Of a DNA stretch of 64,000 bases, positions 54,310 to 64,000 are shown one piece after another (within the stretch, counting starts at the first letter, position 1; each line of letters opens with the position of its first letter). A program made the translations under genes and the position numbers. Origin of the DNA: Aphrocallistes beatrix (taxonomy: Eukaryota > Porifera > Hexactinellida > Sceptrulophora > Aphrocallistidae); NCBI GenBank assembly GCA_963281255.1, contig OY725489.1, positions 6,324,523 to 6,388,522 of the forward strand. The letters are read 5' to 3'. The notes under the pieces were generated by a model. It saw only the letters and a list, made by a program, of their open reading frames with translations. It was not told the DNA's origin and ran no database searches.

Positions 54310-54505
54310 TATCATCAAAAAATGGTGACTCATCACTGTTATGACGTCATCATTACTCATCAAATATTTTAAAAAATGACAAATTTGGTCATTTTTCCTG
54401 TGATATCGATTATAACAGTATGACAGACGTATTTAGAGATGTTATATCCCTTATAATTATGAATGAGACCAAAGGGCACCTCCGACGGACACAAAGTGTC
54501 CGCCA

Positions 54506-54912
54506 GCCAGTAGGATCCTATTTTCGCACTTTGAAATTAATAATATGAATATTTTATCAGTTATTTACATATTGATATATACATATTTCACACAAATTGA
54601 CTGAGGAACTGACAAGTCGTAGTGCTATGAAAATTTGGCATGTAGGTGTCAAATGATGAGTCTATGACTAATTTCTAAGATCAAGCGACATTTTATAGAT
54701 CTACAAAAAAATTGGAAAACAATTTTTCATACCTTTTCCAAACAAAATAAATGGCTTCACTCTTGAAACTATATGATGAATATTTTAATTATTTTGGGTT
54801 ACAATAGACACATAAAGTAAGTAAATTCTGAAAAATTATAACCCCATGCACCATGCTCTGCGGACAAGAAGTTTCCGAAGTCGCATGCAGGCAAGCGAAG
54901 TACGCTTGTACT
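54506..54912 (-). repeat. B-C mosaic fragment
   Basis: 54506-54600 matches the inside of B (GGATCCTATTTTCGCACTTTG, AATATGAATATTTTAT); from about 54600 it matches reversed C (ATGAAAATTTGGCATGTAGG ... CAAGCGAAGTACGCTTGT). The switch points fall at similar sequence. Confidence 0.65.
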
Positions 54913-54959
54913 CAATAAATACACAAATCGCTCTTTAATAGTATCGATTGTTCAATGTG

Positions 54960-55200
54960 ACATTGTGGTTACTATAGTGTAATTTCATGGCAAACCAGCC
55001 AATAATTTTAAGCTCTTAAATTTGTGTGAAACCAAGATGAATTCCGGTTGGTTCGAAATTCTTGGAATTTTTCTTTGAAATGTTGTTACATACCAGCATT
55101 GCTTTGGAAACGCATTTTGCTTAATTGGGCTATATCTTGAAAACTGGAAAGGTTAAATGTTGAACCTTCACTTTTTCAGATACGCAACAGTCTACATTCT
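54960..55200 (+). repeat. Family E-related fragment
   Basis: TGGAAACGCATTTTGCTTAAT and GGGCTATATCTTGAAAACTG resemble the inverse of 51965-52040. Confidence 0.45.
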
Positions 55201-55204
55201 AATT

Positions 55205-55920
55205 AGGGATTCCAATCCCAGAGCACTTTTTTACTCTCGGGATTTTCGGGTTGGAATCTGGTTCAATCCGGGATTGAACATACTTATTATATTTTACTAA
55301 TAAAGGCAATATGTAGGAATACTTCATTGCTATGAGATACGGCAGTTTTTGCCTGAAATTCTTGATCACTTAGATTTTCAATGGTACCAATGTCCAATAG
55401 AGCCCTTTGCACTGGTGTGTAAGTATATCAAGGTTGAAACCGCTTCAACCAAATACAATTTAACCGAATAATGATCAGACCAAATAATTTGGTGAACCGA
55501 ATAATGGTCAAACCGAATAATTTGGTCAACCGAATAATGGTCAAACCGAATAATTTGGTCAACCGAATAATTTAGTCAATCGAATATTTAGTCAACCAAT
55601 TAATTTGCACGCTTTCAATTAATTCGAATAAGCCAACTTATATTTGAATATATTTTTGTATAAATGTTTATATATTGAATATATAAACATTTATACAAAA
55701 CATAATCAAGTATGAGTAGGGTTGTTAGTTTTATTTGAGTTCGGACCACCTCATGTAATATGATTGTGTTGGGAAGGCATGCGAATTATTTGGTTGACCA
55801 AATTATTTGATTTCTAACCGAATACCAAAAATGATATTTGGTTACAAACCTAATATCAACTATTTGCAACTATTATTTGGTTAACCCGAATAATCAACTA
55901 TTAGGTTGCAGCCCTGATCA
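55205..55920. mobile_element. hAT-like fragments with an AACCGAATAATTTGGTC array
   Basis: 55207-55285 starts TAGGGATTCCAATCCC, like hAT ends. At 55440-55600 a ~32-bp unit with AACCGAATAATTTGGTC repeats four to five times; related motifs occur inverted at 55785-55905 before GGTTGCAGCCCTG, the inverse of a CAGGGCTGCAACC hAT end. A homologous patch is at 16155-16260. No clean target duplication. Confidence 0.5.
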
Positions 55921-56479
55921 TATATATATATATAGCATTCACTGTGAAGCAAAGTTTTTTATAAATTTTGTTTCAACAATTTCTCTTGATATCCTAACAA
56001 TTTTTCTCAATGTTTCCTAATTACTGAAATCAAATTTAGGTAGAAAGTAGAAATTGACCTTCAAAACGTAGTATATTCGAATATAACACTAACTTTTGTG
56101 CTCTACAACATCGGTCTCTCATCTATAAATGTGTCTAAGAATGATTTTCTGAAAAGCCCTGCTTTTGATGCAAATATCGAATATATTGAATTTTAGTCTT
56201 TACCCATTCATTCTTGATCAATTCATCATTCATAGTAATAATGTAATACATGCATAAGGTTTATTGATATTTCCCGAAACAGGGATCTATCATAAATTTA
56301 CTCGATTAATCAGACGACAGTTGTCGTAAAGAAAACGAGTGACCTGATTTCAATGTCAAATTTGAATTTAGAATATAAAGTCCAATCGAATTTACGCTAA
56401 TTAAAAATTAGGAATTAGTTTGCATCATGATCATAACTGCTACATAGGTAGATTTCATTCAACATGTAAGGAAACGCTA
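55921..56479. other. Unassigned intergenic DNA
   Basis: No coding or repeat structure recognised apart from a short TA tract at the start. Confidence 0.4.
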
Positions 56480-56640
56480 GGAATGTATTACTAGCATATA
56501 TAAATGTGGTCTCAAAGTACTCATATCTGCTGTTAAAATTTAGATTAGTTACCATATCTTTGCGCAATAGGTTATATTTGTGACAAATTTATCGGTTTTC
56601 AGGGGTCGTTTAGGGGCACTTCTTAGTGTTTTATTATAAA
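56480..56640 (+). repeat. Family E fragment
   Basis: AATGTATTACTAGCATATAT through TTTTCAGGGGTCGTTTAGGG; same blocks as the copies at 18660 and 51836. It abuts a C copy. Confidence 0.7.
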
Positions 56641-57655
56641 CAAGAGCGCTTCGCTTGTTTGCACTGGCTTGCAGACACTGCGTGTCCACAGAGTCGCCCT
56701 GCGGGCGCCAGGAGTTACTCAATCTAAACTATTTTTGGTATTTTCCCAATATATATATATTGGAAACAAAGGTCAACGAATAATTTTTCATATGGATCCG
56801 ATATTCGATATCTACACCCCTGAAAACCCCATGTCAACCGTTGGAATCAAATTTCTAGCATATTTTTGAGATTTGTTTACTTTATGTATCAATTGTAAAC
56901 AAAAGTAAACAAATTAATTATCAAACTTGCTCGAAAATATTATATTCGAAATCTACACCTCTGAAAACCCCATGTCAACCGTTGGAAGCAAGTCTCTAAC
57001 CTATTTTTGTAATTTGTTTACTTTATGTATTTATTGTAAACAAAAGTAAACAAATAATTTATCATATCGATCTGAAAATATAATATTCGAAATCTACACC
57101 CCTAAAAACCCCATGTCAACCGTTGGAAGCTTGTTTCTAGCCTATTTTCGTAATTTGTTTACTTTATGTATCTATTGTAAACAAAAGTAAACAAATAATT
57201 TATCATATCGATCTGAAAATATGATATTCGAAATCTACACCCCTAAAATCCCATGTCAACCGTTGGAAGCTAGTTTCTAGCATAATTTTCAAAATTCGTC
57301 AAATCGTGTGAAAATATGTATATAAAGGTGTGAAAATATACAAATAACCTTTTTAACTGCCATACACAATAATATATAATTGAGACATTTATATAAGTTA
57401 TTTCTTTGAAGTATTAATTACAATTACAGCCTACAATATTGTCGTATAATTTTTCTATTGTGAGATTGAAGCCGTACATACTATTGTATAGAAAAGGTGT
57501 GAAATTTTTTTCCATTTTGTTTGCAGAGGTGTGAAAATTTCGCTTAGCTTTTCGAAATTAATCCTAGATTTATCATTTGACACCTACATGCCAATTTTCG
57601 TATTTCTACGACTTGCCAATTCTTCAATCAATTCGGACAAACAAACAAACAAACA
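56641..57655 (+). repeat. Family C repeat, full length
   Basis: Module start (CAAGAGCGCTTCGCTTG), four ~140-bp units (CCCATGTCAAC at 56830, 56971, 57112, 57252), then AATCGTGTGAAAATATG and the end CTTCAATCAATTCGGACAAA with (ACAA)n. Confidence 0.85.
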
Positions 57656-58351
57656 ATTTTTTTAAAAATACATTAAAAATACAAAGGGTAGTAGTCTATT
57701 ACATGTTTCAACCGATAATTCTGTTATAGATCGCCTAATCCGAAACAAACTCTTTAGTGACAGAGATAACAATCCAAGTCGTACCTTAGAGCAAAAAATT
57801 GAATAATTTCTTGAAAAAGCAAAGTTCAACTCAAATGTTGACCATGTAGATGGTCTGAAATCAAGTATTCAATAATTGAAACATCTTATACAATATGTTG
57901 TTTAACTGTATACCAACTTTTAATTGATGAGAAGGAATGGTAACTTCAGTAAAATGGACGATTTTGGTAAGATGATTGACTATCTGTTCAAGGACAAGAC
58001 ATGAATGCCGAAAAATGGTAAAAGTTTGAGCAGCGAGTTTTCCTTGCTTATATAGATTTTCATTTATCAAGGCACTCTACTACTTTTGAAAGAAATTGAA
58101 AATGAATATCACGATTCTGTAGTGGCATAGAAATTTCGGCATTTATATATTATGTTCAGTAGTCAGGCCTTTTATATCGAAGGTCATGGCCCATGGGTAC
58201 GCTCAATGTTTCAGTCAAATCGGATAATGTTTGTAAAATCATTGACTGGTCTGCCATGGTATTACCCTATAGTGAAAATTTATTCTGACTTTTCGATTAT
58301 CATTGTGGTTTGTGTTATGTTTGTTAATGTTTGTAACGGTAGTTGTATTGT
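57656..58351. other. Unassigned; possible decayed coding remnant
   Basis: The minus-strand frame around 57861-58070 (NENLYKQGKLAAQTFTI...) and plus-strand pieces near 57720-57830 look more protein-like than the surroundings, but I cannot assign them to a family. Confidence 0.3.
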
Positions 58352-58403
58352 GCCGTCCAGTGTTGATGCTACACTGCTGATGAAGCCTGAAGGCAGAAAC
58401 GGC
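58352..58403 (+). ncRNA. Candidate type III hammerhead ribozyme
   Basis: The parts occur in the order required for a hammerhead open at helix III. GCCGU (58352-58356) pairs with ACGGC (58399-58403). The next base, C58357, completes a GUC cleavage triplet. Stem I is CAGUGU/ACACUG (58358-58363, 58371-58376, perfect, 7-nt loop). The core CUGAUGA follows at 58377-58383. Stem II is GCC-UGAA-GGC (58385-58394) closed by an A-A mismatch (58384/58395) where G-C is usual. GAAA is at 58396-58399. All invariant core bases are present. The A-A mismatch and short stems could reduce activity. Identified by eye; no folding was run. Confidence 0.55.
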
Positions 58404-60003
58404 TTTATTAAAATAAATAATAAGGAACAAACTAAACAATTCAACCATGCTTTGACATCCTGATGTGACGTATAAAATACATACAAATTTGTTCCGGGAA
58501 GGTTGGTAGGGCATTATAATAATACAAATATTCTATTGAAAGCTACTATCTTCTATTACTAATAATACAATTTTTCGAAATGACCCCGCCAATCCTGAGT
58601 CCAAGCCGAAATACCTTACGAATCCTAATGCCGATTCTACGCACCCAAAGAGAATTAAATTAGTGATGATGTCTATAAACACATAAAAGCTGTTTGTTGT
58701 TTTGCGAAATCTATGCCGGAATTGATTGCACATATGTTGAAACTTATAATTCTAAAATTAGAGTTAATATAGTACAATTTAGAATTTTAGACTAAAGATT
58801 TATTGTTAGTTTAACAACTATAGCAGTGGTTCCCAAACTGGAGAGAATTTTGTTTATTTCAAGGGAAGAATGTTACGTGTAAAATTTAGATTATAAATTT
58901 AGCTGTTATACTCGTATTGTTCGATGATCCCCTTACTTGAAAATAATGTATCCATTTTTTTGCGGTCAATACATACTAATTGTCACGATTTATTTTCAGA
59001 TTATGAATCTTAATTTTTGAAAACGATAAAATACTATTCAGTTTACGAATAAGATTGCTTATAATCTGATTATATCCAATGATAATATTCGAGTATAAGA
59101 ACGTTTTTATTAATATTTGTTTCAATTTCAATTCTAAAATTCACTAATCAAATTCTAATTCAAAGTGTAAATGTCAGGCTTGTTGGAGCATTTTACTCCC
59201 TTGTGATATTTAGTGTTACAACTACGAGATGACTCTCTGCAAGGACACCAATGGGTCTTACAATACTGTATCTGAAAAAATAGTTGCTGATAGAACGACT
59301 GTTGGGTTCAAAAACGAATTCGAAGAAAACACCTCGAACTGGTTACGGGTATATGATGTAGTCACTGTCCCATCTCTTGTACCAATACCGCAGCCGCCTT
59401 CTGAGATATTCGTAACTACTCCTACCAGATTTCGTGGACAAGAGAATTCGTCTTAATTCATCTTCTCTCAGTAAGAACTATGACATTGTCTCCTATGTTT
59501 GCTGGATGAACCTTTTTAGCTGATTGACACGAGCATGGGATCATGTAGTTTATCCTGGTTACTTTTGATCCCAGCTCTAATTTAATTTGGTTTATTTGCT
59601 AATGTCAAGAGGTCGCGCTTCGTACACCAAACAGGTGATAGCCTTCCTCTCATTCTGTCACTCACAATGAATATGTACGATAATGGACAAGAATGGACAT
59701 CACTGGTTTCTTAACCACATATTGCACGATCCAGGTGGCTGTGAGAGGAAATATGCCCAAAAAATGATATCTTGCCTAGTGTCTGGATGAGAAATTGCAA
59801 AAGATCCAGTATCTCCCCCAGAACCCTGAATGATATTTGCATCTCCAGCTGTTTTGAGAGCATTTTTAAGATAGGAGAATTATGAGTATTTACCAGTGGC
59901 CTTATTCTCAGATCGATTCGAACTTAAACTTAACTTTTACGACATCGATTTAATTTACACACAAAAATGTCTTCACCACTCAACATGTTGTGAGTAGGAG
60001 TAG
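58404..60003. other. Unassigned; lone hAT end at 58823
   Basis: CAGTGGTTCCCAAACTGG at 58823-58840 is a typical hAT terminus, but I see no inverted partner. The short frame at 59229-59456 has no motif I recognise. Confidence 0.4.
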
Positions 60004-60031
60004 TATCCTTACTATTAAAACTCGATTAATG

Positions 60032-60165
60032 TGTATATATGTGCAAAACATGTCCCTAAATCTCGGATTTAGGGGCATGATATTTCGCACATGTCCCCAA
60101 ATCTTAGATTTCGGAGCATATCATTCTGGGCATGTCTCCCTATCTCAGACATAGGCGGCGATTTG
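60032..60165 (+). repeat. Repeat G, copy 1 (palindromic ACATGTCCC units)
   Basis: Three degenerate ~40-bp units start with CATGTC(C/T)CC and contain the dyad CCCTAAATCT-AGATTTAGGG. Same block at 61205-61330. Confidence 0.75.
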
Positions 60166-60257
60166 TTTAAAGTATTGGGAGAGCGAGACTTTCTCATCAT
60201 CAGAGGTTAATTAATGCATCAATTTAAGTATTTTATTTAAATACTTCTAGTAATATA

Positions 60258-60848
60258 TAGGGTGTCTCAAAAGTTCTGCAACAACCAATTTACTTTGTTA
60301 ATTTGACTAAGATCACTTGATTGTATTCCAAATTAGCCTCCATAAATGAAATCTAGCACCCTTCTAGCATAGAAATGAGCTCAACTCATTACGCAAAAAA
60401 CATTTCTTATAAAATTTTAAATAAGTACAGACCAATTACTCCAAAATTTGGAGCTCAAAAGTGCAAAGTTTGAAGATCACTATTTTTCTAATGAAATATT
60501 ACATCAATCACTTCTATATTCTGTAATTGATTCATGATACTAAAATAATATTATTACTTTTGAATTATGTAGCAGTAATCTTCGATAAGAACGTGTATTT
60601 TTAAAGTATAGCCATAAAATGTACCTGAGATGTGAGATTTTTTATTGAGTTAAAAAATATTCTTTTCGAGACAATGAAATATATGATCCATCATTGCAAA
60701 TAAATTGAGAAATACAGGCCATTGGAATGCAAAATAATTAAGATAATCCTCTCTTATTTTTGATTAAAATGAGGTATCAGATGTTCGATCTATTTATCTA
60801 TGTATAATACATTAGTAAAATTCGTTGCAGAACTTTTGAGACACCCTG
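60258..60848. mobile_element. Mariner-like MITE
   Basis: The ends AGGGTGTCTCAAAAGTTCTG and, inverted, the same followed by CAAC/CAACG; TA on both sides (60256-60257, 60849-60850). Non-coding, 591 bp. Confidence 0.92.
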
Positions 60849-61204
60849 TATGTCAAGTGCAAACATATAATGACTTTATTAATGATAGTGAGTTTATAAA
60901 TTTAATTTGCTTATTAATGATTAACAAGAACTGGGAATCAATTGTGGAGAAGACTGGAAACTATATATTGGTGAAAGAGTAAAGCAAACCAATATACTAT
61001 GGAAAAACTTTCATAAGCACATGATAGGCACCGTTTTATTCATTTTTCCTGATTGTACATGAAAACTTGCTGATATGCACTTTTTATTTTTTCAATCTAA
61101 TTGTAAATAGAGCTTGCGAGAGGATTACAATAGTTTTTTAAATAAATATATCACTATTCTTGGAATTTTTGAAATAATAACCACAATTCGTGAAATCGGC
61201 GTAC

Positions 61205-61330
61205 AAAACATGTCCCTAAATCTCAGATTTAGGGACAAGATATTTGGCACATGTCCCCAAATCTTAGATTTCATAGCATCATTCGGGACATGTCTCCCTA
61301 GTTTAGACATATACGGCGATTTGCCCCACG
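61205..61330 (+). repeat. Repeat G, copy 2
   Basis: Direct repeat of 60032-60165 at about 85%, 1.2 kb apart, with a perfect dyad CCCTAAATCT-C-AGATTTAGGG. Confidence 0.75.
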
Positions 61331-61646
61331 GACCCATGGTTTCATTAAAAATTTGTGAGGGTGTGCGAAATATGAGCTTTGTCAGGAGATATCGCCATAG
61401 TACTACAAAATACATTTATGTACACGAAATATATTCCATAAACACTTGCTGTGCGTGTGCTACCTGCTAGCCCCAGATGAAGCCCTGATTCATCGCGATC
61501 AAATATTTTCTATAATGTATGATAGCGTTCACCTAAAGGTTCAATAACCGTTAGAAATTATAAACATAATCATATATATCTTGAACATAAAATCACATGT
61601 TTACCAGTTTGAAGAATTATCATAATCAAGTATGCTATTCGCATTA

Positions 61647-62404
61647 CGAGGGGCATTCGAAAAGTTCTAATCTCATATCTGTATCTCAAATGATGGTGAA
61701 AATAGTATATATTCAATTTGTCCATTATATTCCTTAGGGGATTAGTTTTCAATTTGTATATTGGTTTATTTTAAAAGGACAATTATTGTCGTTCCTACAA
61801 TAGATTTTTGTGCGTTTAGGGTAGTGTTGAAAAGTTGGAATCTTCCCATTGAAAATGGCTTAAAACTAAATTTGGAGAATAAAAGTTGTAAAAATCGTAG
61901 AATAAGGTCATTAAAAGGTGAAATAATTAAGAACCGATGTGAAAAAGGAAACGGGAGGTGTTCAATAGTATTGCTCGTGTTGAAAAAATATCATGCTACT
62001 TTTAGTGGATTTTTTGTCAATTTTCCCCACTCAAAAAGGGGGACGAAAATGGTAGTAAACCACTTCAAAACATAGTATTCCCTCAGCCTAAAACTATAAT
62101 ACTTCAGAGAATTCAATTTATATGTTAGTTGATGCGTAGAATTGGATGGCGGGATCAGTTTTAATCTAAATCTGTTCAGAACTGAAATATATCAAAGAGA
62201 ACCCCAAATCAAGTTCAAAGGCAGTGCCCTAAACCGATGTACAAAATTCTAAGATAGGAACCACAATAATTGTCCTTTTAAAATAAACCAATATACAAAT
62301 TGGAAGCTAATCCTCTAAGGAATATAATGGACAAATTGAATATATACTATTTTCACCATCATTGAGATACAGATATGGGATTAGAACTTTTCGAATGCCC
62401 CTCG
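61647..62404. mobile_element. Mariner-like MITE, CGAGGGGCATTCG ends
   Basis: The ends CGAGGGGCATTCGAAAAGTT are perfect inverted repeats over more than 20 bases and continue as imperfect arms of >100 bp; TA duplications at 61645-61646 and 62405-62406. The inside is homologous to 36204-36951. The ~100-codon open frame inside shows no transposase motif. Confidence 0.95.
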
Positions 62405-62406
62405 TA

Positions 62407-64000
62407 TGGTTGTTAATCCGAAGATGGGTAAAAACTGTCATAAACTTTTTACTGACATACAGTTGCTCCTACAGAGTAAATTGAAAGGCAGTGATTACTT
62501 CCATCATTTGTACAATTTCGCTCGATTAAACATTAAACTTAATAGAATTCCCCAGTTCAAAACTCTGAAATCTTGCTACACCAAACACTTCAGGAATATT
62601 TATTTGCTCACTCTCCAGTGAATTCTGTTCTTTCTTGTTTCGATCATCATATCCTTATCTACTTGGGTGTCATTGTCGTTACCTTGATATATGTACTAGT
62701 ACATCAATGTAAATCAACATGAAATGTAAATGTTTCCAATGCTAAAGCAATTCATAACCATAACCATGATAAAATTGTGTGATATACAATTGGAAGTGAT
62801 CATTTAAGATCCGATTTGTTCATTGTGACATATTTTAAAAGAAAAATATTCAGACATTTATCCGTCAGTCGAACGCCTTTGAAATTATTTGCTACATTAT
62901 CCGAAATAAGGTGATCTATCAATCTAAAGCATCTTGAAAAGAGGCTTCGGGAAATACGAGGGACTCGAATAAAATGACAATTTAAAAAACCTCATTCCTG
63001 ATTCACTTTATAATTGCATCAGGAGAATCTGTTGGATGATAATGAACTAAAAGTTAGTTGAATGTATATTGCAGTAACATGTTTTGAGATGTTATTCTGA
63101 TATGCAACAATCCCTTATTTGAATTATAATCTATGAATTGTTTTTAGATAGGACAATGACAAAACTAAGCAAAAGAGTGGGAATTTTCAGTTCCTGTAAT
63201 CTTTGATAGCTCAATTTAACCATTCAGATTGGGAATTAGTTCCAGTGATGTATGGGTTATATACGCGAGTATATAGTGCTTGACTCAATTTTCCAATTGA
63301 GGGAAGCACATTGGGACAGGAGCGTAACTGGAGGGAGCCGGATGAAGCTATCGCAACTATGTCCGGTTAGTCTACACTCAAACCTATGCCGTAGGGGCCC
63401 GTAGAAGATATACTGAAGGAGGAACTCGCAAAGGTCCAGGAATTTAACTCAACACCATACATTTTGCCCTGATGACCGCTTGCGCCGCGCTATAGTCCAC
63501 CTCTGAGTCATGAGGGGCATTATATTTGCTGTGTTAAGTATGTAAATCAAGATATCGTCATAAAAATCTGAACACTAACACAGCCTCGGCATCGGCGGAA
63601 TCGCTCTCAACTATATTACCCACTAATTCCATTCGACGATGCTTAGAAATTAGGAAGCTTCCTTATTATACAATAATATACACACTAATGTGATACTAGA
63701 CAATGCACAGTAAAAATCAATCATGTACCTTTTTTATATATACAAAAAATGCAGCATTAAATCTGCTACACTATTGATGTTAATTCATAGTTCATTAAAA
63801 TGAGAATGAGATTCATACTACCATAAATATGCATATACAATCTTGGCCCACCATTATTCTACTTCATACTGCTCTCCCGAAACAGAATGAAGCAATATTG
63901 ACACATGATCTGAATACACTGCACTATCGTGATGGCACTATACATGCCACTTTAGCCATCAACATATGTCTTGTAAAATGTGATTCCAACACAATGTAGC
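62407..64000. other. Unassigned, with a GC-richer patch at 63280-63540
   Basis: The patch contains GACAGGAGCGTAACTGGAGG and TTGCGCCGCGC and differs in composition from the flanks; it may be a MITE end (CAGGAGCGTAACTGG) but no partner was found. No tRNA, rRNA or coding signal recognised. Confidence 0.4.

Larger units (their letters stand above)
53201..54505 (+). repeat. Family A copy broken by a B element and a MITE
   Basis: Segments 53201-53236, 53801-53903 and 54312-54505 join into consecutive parts of A. The last segment ends at the hairpin CGGACACAAAGTGTCCG and GCCAGCC, just before the terminal GCGCTTGT, and then changes abruptly to B sequence. Confidence 0.85.

Noticed and set aside
61761..62075. 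Open frame of 104 codons inside a MITE
   Set aside because: No transposase motif; the homologous MITE at 36204 does not keep the frame.
63280..63540. GC-richer patch as a possible structural RNA gene
   Set aside because: No tRNA, rRNA or snRNA signature could be matched; a MITE end is equally likely.

Overview
The window looks like repeat-dense nuclear DNA from an invertebrate animal. It is AT-rich and low in gene content. It holds many target-duplicated DNA transposons (Tc1/mariner, hAT, piggyBac-like, pogo/Tigger, PIF/Harbinger remnants), a Helentron-type rolling-circle element and a nearly complete L2-clade LINE. I see no convincing host single-copy gene, tRNA or rRNA. The species cannot be fixed from this sequence. 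The L2 tail (ATT)n and the mixture of DNA transposons fit many marine invertebrates.

Layout. 1-8 kb: fragments of three dispersed repeat families named here A, B and C, a Myb/SANT-like gene remnant beside a 200-bp-armed palindrome, and small hAT and foldback elements. 8.2-9.6 kb: an apparently intact DD37E Tc1-like transposon. 10-17 kb: copies of A, B and C, one C nested in an A. 18-21 kb: family E and a decayed piggyBac transposase. 21-30 kb: a hAT MITE, a DD37D mariner-like element with one frameshift, two hAT elements, a BED-finger hAT transposase remnant split by a TTAA-flanked insertion, and a dead DD34E Tc1-like element. 31-35 kb: a decayed Helentron (helicase, endonuclease, OTU protease) and a Tc1 fragment. 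35-37.6 kb: tandem A copies and mariner/pogo MITEs. 37.6-43 kb: the L2 LINE, whose 5' region is 13.4 near-identical 159-bp units, each with a TATA box and all open in the frame of the downstream endonuclease. 43-44 kb: remnant of an unnamed recurrent invertebrate gene family. 45-57 kb: layered A, B, C and E copies, a Tigger transposase remnant and several MITEs with clean target duplications. 58.35 kb: a 52-nt sequence that fits the hammerhead ribozyme fold. 60-62.4 kb: mariner MITEs and a small palindromic repeat (G).

The parts do not form a gene pathway. They form a nested history of insertions. Families A and C share both ends but differ inside. B has the layout of non-autonomous Helentrons (sub-terminal inverted repeats, ~153-bp internal repeats, terminal stem-loop, insertion in a T-run), and a Helentron gene lies in the same window. 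Most ages can only be ranked by nesting: A is older than C, B, the 53.9-kb mariner MITE, the 49.3-kb MITE and the L2; the hAT gene is older than the TTAA element; the piggyBac, hAT and Helentron genes are dead; the DD37E element and the L2 array look youngest.
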